Positions 1-7,966 of a DNA stretch of 21,203 nt are shown one piece after another. The notes below the pieces were generated by a model. It saw only the letters and a list, made by a program, of their open reading frames with translations. It was not told the origin of the DNA and ran no database searches. Where the stretch lies: positions 29,313-50,515 of the forward strand of contig DCPZ01000021.1 in the NCBI GenBank assembly GCA_002323795.1. Reading direction: 5' to 3'. This DNA comes from Flavobacteriales bacterium UBA1531 (lineage in GTDB: Bacteria > Bacteroidota > Bacteroidia > Flavobacteriales_D > Sanyastnellaceae). The translations under genes were made by a program, and so were the position numbers. The first letter of the stretch is position 1. Each line of letters begins with the position of its first letter.

Positions 1-1920
1 GCAGGATTGGGTGTAAGCGGTTTTGTGCTGCAGGCGAAAATGACAGATTTCGACAACGACGGATATGTCGATGTACTGATTTCTGGAGGTTTCCATTCCT
101 ATTTTCACAACAACGGCGATGGTACTTTTACCGAGCAGAATGTTTTCGTTGCAGGCGATACCATGCACAGTTTTGCAGTAGGCGACGTTAATCGTGATGG
201 TTTTGCAGATCTGTATGCCAGTTATGGCAACGGGTACAACAGCCCTGACAATAACAACGACGACATCTTGTGGTTGAACCAAGGAAACGACAACCATTGG
301 ATTGCTTTCGATTTGGAGGGCATTGAATCGAACAAGGATGCCGTTGGCGCCACTGTAGTGATCACGGGCGATTTTGGAACACAGATTCGCGAGGTGCGAG
401 CAGGTGAGAGCTACGGAATCACTAACACGTTTGCTTGCATGTTCGGCTTAGGAGAAAACGACAATGTTGAGTTGGTAAGCATTAGCTGGCCTAGTGGCAT
501 GCAAACAGTCATTGAAAACCCAAGCATTGACCAATACCATAATTTGCTCGAAGCGCCGTGCATGACAGATTTGACACTGACGCTGAGTGGGGAGACAACG
601 ATTTGCCCAGGTGAATCGGTTGAGGTGTCTGTCGAAGGGGATTTCGCGAGTTACGCCTGGTCCAATGGTTCAACTGAAGCGACACTGTCAATTGGGGAAT
701 CGGGTAACTACAGCGTTACTGCGTATGATGCTGAAGGCTGCGCTGCGGTATCGACAGTGGTTTCAGTGGAAGTTATCGTTTCAGAAGCTCCAGTCGTTAT
801 GGCGATGAGCGAACTGAGCTTTTGCGCAGGTGGTTCTGTTGATTTGGTAGTAGATAGCTTCGGGGATTGGATGTGGTCCAATGGTGCCGAAACTCAAAGC
901 ATTAGTGTAACTGAATCAGGAACTTATTCTGTATCCGTGACGGATGTGTGTGGAGACCAAAACACCTCTGACGAATTTGTAGTTGTTGTTTTAGACGCGC
1001 CAGATGCACCGGTAGTTACAGGTCCTAATGATCTGGATGGGCCGCAATTGATTACGCTTGAATCATCATCGGCAACTACGCACTGGTACGATTCTGAAAC
1101 GTCCATCGAAGCATTGTCCGTTGGAGCAAGCTTTGAATTGGATGTACAAGTTTCTACAACGGTGTGGGTTGAGGATATTGCGGCTGAGGACATGGTCGAA
1201 GACGCCGGTGGTCGAATGGGTACGGGTGAAGGCCAGTACCATGACAATAGCATTCGTTGGCTGCTTTTTGATGCGTATGAAGACATCGTTATACATAGCG
1301 TTGATGTGTATGCAGATGGCGCTGGTACCAGGGAAATTGGGGTCATTGATTCCGATGGAAATGTCGTCGTATCGGGTTCATTTGAAGTAGCTGATGGAAT
1401 GAACACCTTGGTGTTGGATTTTGAAGTTGAAGAGGGAACCGCCTACGGCTTGCGTTCTCTTGATGATGATCCTCAACTTTGGCGTGATGCGCCTGATACA
1501 GATATGGACTATCCATACGCAATTGGTGATTTGGCGTCCATTACGCAAAGCACTGCAGGTGGAAACAATGCCTATAACTACTACTACTTCTTTTATAACT
1601 GGGTGGTTCAAACACCGGCTATTGCTTGCGCCTCTGATCGCATTCCCTTCACCATCAATGTCACAGGCATTGAGGAGCTCACGGGCACAGCGTTGGAGAT
1701 GTATCCAAACCCATCCAATGGTCGAGTCCAACTCCAGATTTCAGGTGCTCAACAGGGCAGGTTAGAATGGAGTATGATGACAACGACTGGAGCGCTGGTT
1801 GATCAAGGTATGGCGACTTCAGGGCAATGGCTGGATTGGTCGCATCTTGCGAAAGGCACCTATGTATTTAAAATGAATGCACCTCAAGGCTCATTGGTCA
1901 AGCAGGTAATATTGCAATAA
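1..1920 (+). CDS. Secreted VCBS/ASPIC-UnbV protein with Ig-like repeats and T9SS sorting domain (5' partial)
   Basis: The frame is open from the first base, so the N-terminus lies outside the window; the 639 visible residues are the C-terminal part. In order they show two VCBS/FG-GAP calcium loops (DFDNDGYVD near nt 46-72, DVNRDGFAD near nt 184-210). An ASPIC/UnbV-like domain follows, about nt 337-546 (AGESYG, then SWPSG). Next come two Ig-like modules with the ICPGESVEV and FCAGGSVDL pattern, and a third Ig-like segment around nt 1010-1180. A beta-sandwich-like module spans about nt 1200-1640, and a type A T9SS sorting domain ends the protein (YPNPSNG start, KQVILQ end). This architecture is known from large Bacteroidota proteins that are exported by the T9SS and anchored or released at the cell surface. 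VCBS plus ASPIC/UnbV resembles the CRTAC1 family, whose function is poorly defined. No catalytic site was recognised. The gene ends at a hairpin terminator at 1954-1987. Confidence 0.9.
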   Translation, partial: AGLGVSGFVLQAKMTDFDNDGYVDVLISGGFHSYFHNNGDGTFTEQNVFVAGDTMHSFAVGDVNRDGFADLYASYGNGYNSPDNNNDDILWLNQGNDNHWIAFDLEGIESNKDAVGATVVITGDFGTQIREVRAGESYGITNTFACMFGLGENDNVELVSISWPSGMQTVIENPSIDQYHNLLEAPCMTDLTLTLSGETTICPGESVEVSVEGDFASYAWSNGSTEATLSIGESGNYSVTAYDAEGCAAVSTVVSVEVIVSEAPVVMAMSELSFCAGGSVDLVVDSFGDWMWSNGAETQSISVTESGTYSVSVTDVCGDQNTSDEFVVVVLDAPDAPVVTGPNDLDGPQLITLESSSATTHWYDSETSIEALSVGASFELDVQVSTTVWVEDIAAEDMVEDAGGRMGTGEGQYHDNSIRWLLFDAYEDIVIHSVDVYADGAGTREIGVIDSDGNVVVSGSFEVADGMNTLVLDFEVEEGTAYGLRSLDDDPQLWRDAPDTDMDYPYAIGDLASITQSTAGGNNAYNYYYFFYNWVVQTPAIACASDRIPFTINVTGIEELTGTALEMYPNPSNGRVQLQISGAQQGRLEWSMMTTTGALVDQGMATSGQWLDWSHLAKGTYVFKMNAPQGSLVKQVILQ

Positions 1921-1953
1921 GGATTCTGTAAGAATTAAGCGCAACAGCGTTGG

Positions 1954-1987
1954 AAAGCAGCGGCCTCACAGGTCGCTGCTTTTTTTA
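1954..1987 (+). terminator. Rho-independent terminator after the T9SS-sorted protein
   Basis: A 10-bp stem (AGCAGCGGCC at 1956-1965 with GGTCGCTGCT at 1971-1980, one G-U pair) closes a 5-nt loop and is followed directly by six T residues at 1981-1986. It lies 35 bp beyond the stop codon of the plus-strand gene. The T-tract points to the plus strand. On the minus strand only three T residues would follow, so it is a weak candidate for ending the convergent cluster. Confidence 0.88.
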
Positions 1988-2044
1988 TTGCCGTTCTTTT
2001 TGAATCCGATTTTTTTGAATTTATGAGGTGCCCTCGAGCACTTA

Positions 2045-2665
2045 TTATGGAAGGATCTTGATTCCGATTCCGTAAATTTCTTGCGTAGCAGTCTTAAAAG
2101 CGGCCGCATGGCCTCGACGTATTTTCACAACGATTCGACATGACTCTAAAAAGGTCTGTTCCACGGGTGTGGCATTCCATTTGTCGATGTGGTTCATAGC
2201 TGTTCCAATCAGGTCATATGTAAAGGAGAGCTCGAGCATATTCTCAAGGATCTCTTCGGTGATCTGTGCACCGTCCAAGGCATATAAGATTGCGGTTCGA
2301 TAGGCTTCAATGAGTCCTCCTACACCAAGCTTGGTTCCTCCGAAGTAACGGACAACGATTCCGAGGCAATTGGTGATGTCTCGGCTTTTGAATGCACCTA
2401 AGATTGGAGGTCCAGCACTGTTGCTAGGCTCACCATCATCGGAGGTTCGCCAGACCTCGCCATCAATTCCAAGGCGATAAGCGAACGCATGATGACGCGC
2501 GTCATGGTACTTCTTTCGTATTTCTTTCAAATGTGGTTCAACGTCGGATTCGCTCCGTATTGGAAATACGAACCCATAGTGCTTGGACCCTTTTATCTTG
2601 AACATGCCACTAGCGGGTGCAGCGCAGGTTAAGAAAGAGTCAAGAGGCAGTGATTCGTCGGACAT
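2045..2665 (-). CDS. YigZ/IMPACT family (UPF0029) protein
   Basis: A 206-residue protein with the two family signatures: a DDGEPSNSAGPPIL stretch at residues 77-90 and VVRYFGGTKLGVGGLIEAY at 104-122. The IMPACT/YigZ family has an N-terminal ribosomal-protein-S5-like fold and, in bacteria, a C-terminal domain that resembles the end of elongation factor G. Eukaryotic IMPACT regulates the kinase GCN2, but the bacterial role is unsettled. The frame is open 32 codons further upstream to 2761, but that extension lies inside the end of the dehydratase gene. The ATG at 2665 matches the usual family length and sits 16 bp after the upstream stop, so I chose it. It is the last gene of the minus-strand cluster, and no obvious terminator for this strand follows it. 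Confidence 0.9.
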   Translation of the reverse strand: MSDESLPLDSFLTCAAPASGMFKIKGSKHYGFVFPIRSESDVEPHLKEIRKKYHDARHHAFAYRLGIDGEVWRTSDDGEPSNSAGPPILGAFKSRDITNCLGIVVRYFGGTKLGVGGLIEAYRTAILYALDGAQITEEILENMLELSFTYDLIGTAMNHIDKWNATPVEQTFLESCRIVVKIRRGHAAAFKTATQEIYGIGIKILP

Positions 2666-2681
2666 ACTATTCGGATCGATC

Positions 2682-4538
2682 TCAAGGCACTTGATTGACT
2701 TGATATTCTGGAATGAGTGAATGCAGAAGAGTGAGGGTTTTGGCATGCGAGCCTTTAGCATTGGCCAAGGCTAGAATCTGCTCAAGGTTTTTATCGGTGA
2801 GTGTTGGAGGCGTATTTGCTCGCATGATTTTTTTGTGGTGCGTAGGGAGCAAAGATTCACGATGTGACAGGAGCTCTTCATGCATTTTTTCACCGGGTCT
2901 CAACCCCGTAATCGCCACTTCAATATCTTTCCCTTCTTCCATTCCTGCCAAGGCAATCATTTTTTTAGCCAAGTCCAAAATTTTAATTGATTGCCCCATG
3001 TCGAAAACGAAAACGTCATCTTGCCGTCCCATTGTCGCGGCCTCGAGGACAAGAGACACTGCTTCCGGTATGGTCATGAAGTAACGAGTGACCTCTTTGT
3101 CCGTAACTGTTAGAGGGCCACCTGTTTCGATTTGTTGTTTGAAAAGAGGGATGACAGAGCCGTTGCTTCCGAGCACGTTGCCGAAGCGTGTGATGACGCA
3201 TTGTGTGTCTGACTGAGCGGCGCTTTGCAGTACCAAAAGTTCGGCAAGGCGCTTTGTTGCGCCCATTACACTGGTGGGGTTCACGGCTTTGTCCGTGGAA
3301 ATAAAGACGAATCGTGGGCAGCCGGATGCTTCCGCTGCTTTGAGGACGTTGCGACTGCCCATAGCATTGGTGTCGAATGCCTGCCAAGGTTGCTTTTCCA
3401 TCATCGGAACATGTTTGTATGCCGCCGCATGGAAGACGACATCGGGCTTGAACGAGACAAGCGTATCTTCGATTTGTTTGGCATCGCGAACATCGCCGAT
3501 TTGGAGGTCCACCAATGATTCAACGCCCAAATTCCTTAACTCCAGCAGCAGGTCGTGCATGGGAGTCTCGGCTTGATCGATCGCCAACAAGACCTCGGGT
3601 TTATAGGTGAGCAGCTGGCGGACCAATTCCGATCCGATAGACCCTGCCGCGCCAGTGACTACAATTCGTTTCCCATTCATGTCGTCATGGATGGGCTTTG
3701 AATTCATCTGAATTGGTTCGCGTCCCAGCAAATCTTCAATGTTGAGTTCGCGAATTTGTCCGAAGGATAGGGATCCGTTGATCCATCGGTCTACAGGCGG
3801 CACATCAAGTGGGCGAACACCATGTTGCAATGCCATGTCTACCATGCTGCGCCTTTGCTCTTTGTCGAGGTTTTGAATGGAGAGGATCATTTGGTCGACT
3901 CGGCCATCCGCAAACAACATTTCTGCTTGGTTTGGGCTCAAAATATCAACACCTTCGATTTTCTTGCCGATTTTGTTTCGGTCATCATCGATGAAAGCGA
4001 TCAGCTTCATGCCCGATTCTCCAAGTTCACGGTCAATGGCTTCTTTCGCCAGCAATCCCGCCTCCCCAGCACCGTAAATTGCTATTTGCGACTGGATGCC
4101 AGGATGACGTTTGTTCTGCACGTATAGCCACTTTACAACCCATCGACTTGACACCATGGTTGCTGTGGTCAATATCCATTCGATGCCAAGGATGCTAAAT
4201 GGAATCCAATACAGTCCATTTCCAAGTTTGGCAGCAATTAAATTTGCGCTCGCAAAGACGAGCGTTACGGCGCTTGTACAAAGTGCAATGCGCCTGACAT
4301 CCTCTAGGCCCGTGTGGCGTATGATTCCAGCAGATGTGCTAAAAAGAAGAAAGGCAGCCAGTCGGGCGGTTAGAAACACCGGAACGAAGGACTTCCAAAC
4401 CTCCCATTCAGAAGGCGGGATTCTAAACTCAAATCGAAGCAGTGCAGCGATGTACAGTCCCAGCAAGCTCACCCCCAAATCCACGACCGTGACCATCCAG
4501 CGGGGCGCGTGTTTTTGAGGAAGCAAGAATTTCAACAT
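2682..4538 (-). CDS. Membrane-bound nucleotide-sugar 4,6-dehydratase/epimerase (CapD/WbpM/PglF family)
   Basis: A 618-residue protein typical in length for the large membrane-anchored dehydratases that act on UDP-N-acetylhexosamines in capsule, O-antigen or glycan biosynthesis. The first 140 residues hold about four hydrophobic segments. A first Rossmann-like domain follows (GAGEAG at 156-161), then the catalytic NAD(P)-binding domain (TGAAGSIGSE at 295-304, AAAYKHVPMME at 371-381). The active site shows STDK at 414-417 and M425xxxK429, so Met stands where short-chain dehydrogenases have Tyr. This Ser-Met-Lys triad is known for the WbpM-type large subfamily and does not indicate an inactive enzyme. 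The protein would be in the inner membrane with its catalytic part in the cytoplasm. It starts 6 bp after the porT stop and is followed by the YigZ gene after 16 bp. No glycosyltransferases are adjacent, so the sugar product and final glycan cannot be inferred. Confidence 0.93.
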   Translation of the reverse strand: MLKFLLPQKHAPRWMVTVVDLGVSLLGLYIAALLRFEFRIPPSEWEVWKSFVPVFLTARLAAFLLFSTSAGIIRHTGLEDVRRIALCTSAVTLVFASANLIAAKLGNGLYWIPFSILGIEWILTTATMVSSRWVVKWLYVQNKRHPGIQSQIAIYGAGEAGLLAKEAIDRELGESGMKLIAFIDDDRNKIGKKIEGVDILSPNQAEMLFADGRVDQMILSIQNLDKEQRRSMVDMALQHGVRPLDVPPVDRWINGSLSFGQIRELNIEDLLGREPIQMNSKPIHDDMNGKRIVVTGAAGSIGSELVRQLLTYKPEVLLAIDQAETPMHDLLLELRNLGVESLVDLQIGDVRDAKQIEDTLVSFKPDVVFHAAAYKHVPMMEKQPWQAFDTNAMGSRNVLKAAEASGCPRFVFISTDKAVNPTSVMGATKRLAELLVLQSAAQSDTQCVITRFGNVLGSNGSVIPLFKQQIETGGPLTVTDKEVTRYFMTIPEAVSLVLEAATMGRQDDVFVFDMGQSIKILDLAKKMIALAGMEEGKDIEVAITGLRPGEKMHEELLSHRESLLPTHHKKIMRANTPPTLTDKNLEQILALANAKGSHAKTLTLLHSLIPEYQVNQVP

Positions 4539-4544
4539 GATGCG

Positions 4545-5300
4545 TTAACCTTCAAAGCAAAGAGAAAGAATGAACGATCTGGTTTTGAGAGATTCCAGAG
4601 GTGATGAAAACTCGGATTCATCTTGGATCATGATATTTCTCCGTCCGAGTTCGAACTTACCCTCGATGCTGAATTTGAAAAACGGGAGAAAGAAGTCAAC
4701 ACCTGCTCCAATGTCAAATGAAGAGTTTCCTGACTCGAGGCGCAAGATATATTCGTTCTGAAGTTGCTGGTTGGTTTCCTCCTGGGATTGCATGTCCCTG
4801 CTGAGTTTGCCGCCCACCAGTGCAAATGCAGCGATGTTTCCAATGCGGTCGGTACGAAGCTTTAGAAGCAATGGGAAATCGAGATAAACAGCCTCAGTGC
4901 GTCTGCTCTTGATTTCAACGTCATCTTCGTCTTGAAAATGATATTCCAGCGTTCTATCTTGAAATGACAAGCCGGGCAAGAACCTGAGGTGTACATTTTT
5001 GGTTACGTTCCAAGAGGCAACCAAAGCCAAATTGAAGCCGGCTTGAGGCTGGTTGATGATTTGGCTTAAGCTGTCAGAAAAAGAAAAGCCTGGTCGGTGC
5101 GTAATGTTGTAGTCGCTTTGATTGCCCGAAAGGCAAAATCCAAAATGATACTTTTTTGCGTCAAAAGCCGCGAGGTTTTTTCTTTCACCTTGAGCTGCAA
5201 CCTGGATTGTTAAAACCAGCGCAAGACTGAAGAGTATCCACGATTTCTTGTTTGCCTGTATTCGAGACCGATGTTGCTGGGATGGAAGTAAGTTCGACAT
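4545..5300 (-). CDS. porT: PorT-like outer-membrane protein of the type IX secretion system
   Basis: A 251-residue protein with a signal peptide (hydrophobic core about residues 20-35, ending VAAQ). The rest has alternating beta strands fitting an eight-stranded outer-membrane barrel. Segments such as YHFGFCLSGN, the NVHLRFLPGLSFQDR stretch, LDFPLLLKLRTDR and DIGAGVDFFLPFFKFSIEGK match the pattern I recall for PorT, an essential part of T9SS secretion in Porphyromonas and Flavobacterium. The frame extends 14 codons upstream to a GTG at 5342, but the ATG at 5300 places the signal peptide better and was chosen. The gene follows the four-helix membrane-protein gene after 72 bp and precedes the dehydratase gene by 6 bp. 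The alternative is a generic PorT-family barrel with another role. T9SS sorting domains and a PorE homologue in the same window support the specific call. Confidence 0.75.
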   Translation of the reverse strand: MSNLLPSQQHRSRIQANKKSWILFSLALVLTIQVAAQGERKNLAAFDAKKYHFGFCLSGNQSDYNITHRPGFSFSDSLSQIINQPQAGFNLALVASWNVTKNVHLRFLPGLSFQDRTLEYHFQDEDDVEIKSRRTEAVYLDFPLLLKLRTDRIGNIAAFALVGGKLSRDMQSQEETNQQLQNEYILRLESGNSSFDIGAGVDFFLPFFKFSIEGKFELGRRNIMIQDESEFSSPLESLKTRSFILSLCFEG

Positions 5301-5372
5301 TGGACGCTGGCAAGATTGCTTTGTAAAGCTATAACGGACCACTTGAAGTTTTATTCGTGTTGGACAGTTTTT

Positions 5373-5918
5373 CTAAACTGACCAAATTTTGGGCCATATC
5401 AGTGCAAAGATTGCAGAAAGAGCGAGTCCGACGAATGACCAAGCCAACGTTGCCATACCAACAAAGAAAACGGGTGAAAAGAGCAGGTCAATATTGGCAT
5501 GTTGACGCTCTTTGATTTCTTTTCGATCAGCATCAAGCAACTGAGGACTCGAAGCTGCAAGTTGTGCGAAAATTTCATCGTCCATGATTTGCTCTGTTGC
5601 CTGTTCTTTTTTTAATTCCACTCGGTTATACAAAGCATCGGAAGCGATTCCGTAATACCAAGCACCAAGGGCGAAGGGCAAGACAAGTGCGTAAGAGAGT
5701 GTTTTTCTCGCAGCTCGTTTCCATCGTTCAAGAAAGTCTCCAGGATGCAAGCTGTATGCCCGGTGTGTTGCAACAGCAGAGACCACAGTGAGTACCCCCA
5801 AGTTGAGCAGGATTCCAAACTTGGTGGAGTTCTCCCAGGTCCACGTCCCAAGGGCATAGTATTTGAGCCCAAACCAAGCCGCAGGACCGGCAAAGAATAG
5901 AAGCCGAAGCTTATCCAT
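5373..5918 (-). CDS. Four-helix membrane protein, DUF4199-like
   Basis: A 181-residue protein with four hydrophobic segments, at about residues 4-20, 33-52, 74-95 and 148-178. A charged, Glu/Asp/Lys-rich stretch (about 100-142) lies between the third and fourth. Two helices, a short loop, a third helix ending in Tyr-rich residues, a charged helix and a final helix after an FSPVFF motif resemble Bacteroidota DUF4199 membrane proteins, which have no known function. The match is by layout only. Its ATG lies inside the end of rho (ATGGATAA, 8-bp overlap), so it is very probably translationally coupled to rho. PorT follows after 72 bp. Confidence 0.72.
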   Translation of the reverse strand: MDKLRLLFFAGPAAWFGLKYYALGTWTWENSTKFGILLNLGVLTVVSAVATHRAYSLHPGDFLERWKRAARKTLSYALVLPFALGAWYYGIASDALYNRVELKKEQATEQIMDDEIFAQLAASSPQLLDADRKEIKERQHANIDLLFSPVFFVGMATLAWSFVGLALSAIFALIWPKIWSV

Positions 5919-7794
5919 TCATGGAAGATAAAAAGTCTTCATTGCTTCGGGTTTGTTCCATGCGGTCTTTCATGAACTCCATGGCTTCTACTGAATTCAT
6001 ATCGGCTAGGTGTTTGCGAAGAATCCAGATGCGCTGAAGTGTTTCTTTATCCATCAACAAGTCTTCACGACGCGTGCCTGAAGATAAGATGTCAATGGCA
6101 GGGTAGATGCGCCGATTTGAAATGCGGCGGTCCAATTGCAACTCCATGTTGCCTGTTCCTTTGAATTCCTCAAAAATCACCTCATCCATTTTGGACCCAG
6201 TCTCTGTGAGCGCAGTGGAGATGATTGACAATGATCCGCCGTTCTCGATGTTTCTGGCGGCTCCAAAGAATCGTTTCGGTTTTTGCAATGCGTTTGCTTC
6301 TACACCACCACTTAAAATTTTACCAGAACTTGGAGAAACCGTATTGTAAGCACGGGCCAATCGAGTAATTGAATCAAGTAATATGCACACATCATGACCG
6401 CATTCTACCATGCGTTTTGCTTTCTCTAAGACGAGATCGGCGATGCGTACGTGCCGATCTGCGGGTTCATCAAACGTTGAGGCGATAACCTCAGCATTTA
6501 CACTCCGCTTCATATCTGTCACCTCTTCAGGTCGTTCATCGATGAGTAAAATGAGCAGGTAAACTTCGGGGTGGTTGAGTGCAATGGCATTGGCCACATC
6601 TTTAAGCAGCGTGGTTTTTCCAGTTTTTGGTTGCGAGACCAGCATTCCTCGTTGTCCCTTGCCAATTGGAGCAAAGAGATCCATCAGACGGGTGCTGATG
6701 TTTCCACCGCGTGTGCTTAGTTTGAATTTTTCTTGTGGAAAAAGTGGTGTGAGAAATTTGAAGGGAATTCGGTCACGAACCCATTCAGGCGACCGGCCGT
6801 TGATGCTCATGACATCAATCAATGGATAAAACTTTTCGCCTAGACGAGGAGGTCGAACCTTTGCAATTACGGTGTCACCCGTTTGCAATGAGAACTGTTT
6901 GATTTGACGCGAAGTGACGTAGACGTCGTCTGGTGAGTTCAAGTAGTTGTAGTCCGCTGACCGTAAGAAACCGAAGCCTTCCTGTTGGATTTCAAGAACA
7001 CCTTCGGCAGTAATGATTCCATCGAAATTGAACCCGTGTTCTTCGGGTTCGCTTAGATAGCGGTCCTTGCGGTCATTTCTTCCGCCTCTTCGGTCGTTGC
7101 CACGGCGATCGTTTCCGTGCCGATCGTTATTGCGCCTATCATTGCGTCGATCATTGTTTCTTCGATCACCTCGCTCTTCACCTTGTTTGTCATCGCGGCG
7201 TTTGTCTTCGCGACGTTTATCATCGCGACGTTTATCATCTCGTGGGTTATCCTCTCGTGACTTGTCGTCCACTCGTTTATTATCCCTTCGCCTATCATCG
7301 CGACGTTTGTCGCCATTGCGCTTTTCGGACTCTTCGCCGGTTTTTGCTCCTGCATTGTCTTCATTCGTATCGCCGTCTTTGCGATCCTTAGAAGACGTGG
7401 ATTCGTCCTTTTTGGCGTTTTGTTTTGCTCTGCGTTCTCGAATGGCATCTCCCGCTTGTCGTTTCCCTGATTGGCCTGAACGTTCTTCTGACTTGGAGTC
7501 ATTCGCATCTGCATTGTCGCTTTTCTCCTTCCGTGGTTTCCGTGGATTTTTCGAAATGCTTTTTTCCTCTGTTCTGCCAGCTGTCGCCTCTTTTTTTACT
7601 CGAGTTGGTGCAGACTTCGCTTTTGATTTTGCTGCTGCTTTTTTGTTTTCACCAGGCCGCAAGGCCTGCTCATCCAAAATGCTGTAAACAAGATCCTGCT
7701 TTTTCAGTTTTTCTAGTCGGCTGATTCCGAGCTTTTTTGCGATTTCCTTGAGTTCAAGGACCTTTTTCGCATTGAGTTCAATGATGTCGTACAT
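5911..7794 (-). CDS. rho: Transcription termination factor Rho with long charged insert
   Basis: A 627-residue protein, against roughly 420 in Escherichia coli. It is the hexameric RNA-dependent ATPase that ends transcription. Residues 1-45 form the Rho N-terminal helical domain. Residues about 46-248 are a Lys/Arg/Asp/Asn-rich low-complexity insert. The RNA-binding cold-shock-like domain follows (EGFGFLRSADYNYLNSPDDVYV, about 272-293), then the ATPase. The ATPase has Walker A QPKTGKTT (388-395), Walker B LLILLIDERPEE (413-424), the GKILSGGVEANAL Q-loop region (491-503) and the FKGTGN R-loop (544-549). All catalytic elements look intact. A TTG lies one codon upstream at 7797, but the ATG at 7794 gives the usual phylum start MYDIIELNA. 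Its stop overlaps the next gene by 8 bp. A putative small ORF ends 3 nt before its start. Confidence 0.97.
   Translation of the reverse strand: MYDIIELNAKKVLELKEIAKKLGISRLEKLKKQDLVYSILDEQALRPGENKKAAAKSKAKSAPTRVKKEATAGRTEEKSISKNPRKPRKEKSDNADANDSKSEERSGQSGKRQAGDAIRERRAKQNAKKDESTSSKDRKDGDTNEDNAGAKTGEESEKRNGDKRRDDRRRDNKRVDDKSREDNPRDDKRRDDKRREDKRRDDKQGEERGDRRNNDRRNDRRNNDRHGNDRRGNDRRGGRNDRKDRYLSEPEEHGFNFDGIITAEGVLEIQQEGFGFLRSADYNYLNSPDDVYVTSRQIKQFSLQTGDTVIAKVRPPRLGEKFYPLIDVMSINGRSPEWVRDRIPFKFLTPLFPQEKFKLSTRGGNISTRLMDLFAPIGKGQRGMLVSQPKTGKTTLLKDVANAIALNHPEVYLLILLIDERPEEVTDMKRSVNAEVIASTFDEPADRHVRIADLVLEKAKRMVECGHDVCILLDSITRLARAYNTVSPSSGKILSGGVEANALQKPKRFFGAARNIENGGSLSIISTALTETGSKMDEVIFEEFKGTGNMELQLDRRISNRRIYPAIDILSSGTRREDLLMDKETLQRIWILRKHLADMNSVEAMEFMKDRMEQTRSNEDFLSSMNG
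7091..7162 (-). repeat. Short tandem repeat inside rho encoding Asn-Asp-Arg-rich pentads
   Basis: On the plus strand, units start cggtcg (7091), cgatcg (7106), cgatcg (7121), ctatca (7136) and cgatca (7148). They are 15 bp long except one of 12 bp. On the coding strand they give NDRRN/NDRRG/NDRHG-type peptides of the Rho insert. All units keep the reading frame. Confidence 0.75.
7190..7309 (-). repeat. Eight 15-bp tandem units inside rho encoding DDKRR-type pentads
   Basis: Eight consecutive 15-bp units start at 7190, 7205, 7220, 7235, 7250, 7265, 7280 and 7295. The units at 7220 and 7295 differ at one base (tcatcgcgacgttta versus tcatcgcgacgtttg); others diverge more. They encode repeated Arg-Arg-Asp-Asp-Lys variants in the Rho insert. 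The exact period of 15 keeps the frame and suggests growth by slippage or unequal recombination. Confidence 0.85.
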
Positions 7795-7797
7795 CAA

Positions 7798-7917
7798 TTA
7801 TAAGATCAATAGTATGGTATATGCTTTGGGGAAGTCCTTTTCGAGGACCGGAGCTTTGGTTTCAAGCTCAATCGTTTTCAATGAAAAGTTGTAGAACGAA
7901 TCACGTTGTTCGCGCAT
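7798..7917 (-). CDS. Putative 39-residue ORF between yfcE-like gene and rho
   Basis: The 168-bp gap between the phosphodiesterase stop and rho holds an ATG-started 39-codon ORF. Its TAA lies 3 nt before the rho ATG (TAATTGATG), as in coupled genes. The peptide begins MREQRDSFYNFSLKTIELET and ends YTILLIL. The frame is open further upstream without an ATG, to a TAG inside the phosphodiesterase gene. SFYNFSLKTI faintly recalls the N-terminus of glutathione peroxidases (SFYDFxVKxI), but the peptide stops before any catalytic residue. It could be a real small protein, a remnant of a longer gene, or chance in a leader region. No good Shine-Dalgarno sequence is seen, which means little in this phylum. 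Confidence 0.3.
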   Translation of the reverse strand: MREQRDSFYNFSLKTIELETKAPVLEKDFPKAYTILLIL

Positions 7918-7966
7918 TCCAAGAATGCTACCTCGAAAGGACAATGCAATGATAGTGAAAAAAACA

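Noticed and set aside
924..1406. Minus-strand 160-codon ORF opposite the T9SS-sorted protein
   Set aside because: Ser/Thr-rich shadow of a clearly coding plus frame, with no recognisable domain.
2666..2761. 32-codon N-terminal extension of the YigZ-family protein
   Set aside because: It overlaps the end of the dehydratase gene and is not needed for the family length; the ATG at 2665 fits better.
2682..4538. Met instead of Tyr in the dehydratase active site as a sign of inactivation
   Set aside because: The Ser-Met-Lys arrangement is known in the large membrane-bound WbpM-type enzymes and is normal for the family.
7067..7687. Plus-strand 206-codon ORF rich in Arg, Ser and Leu opposite rho
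   Set aside because: It is the mirror of the charged repeat region of rho; it has no start context and only low-complexity composition.
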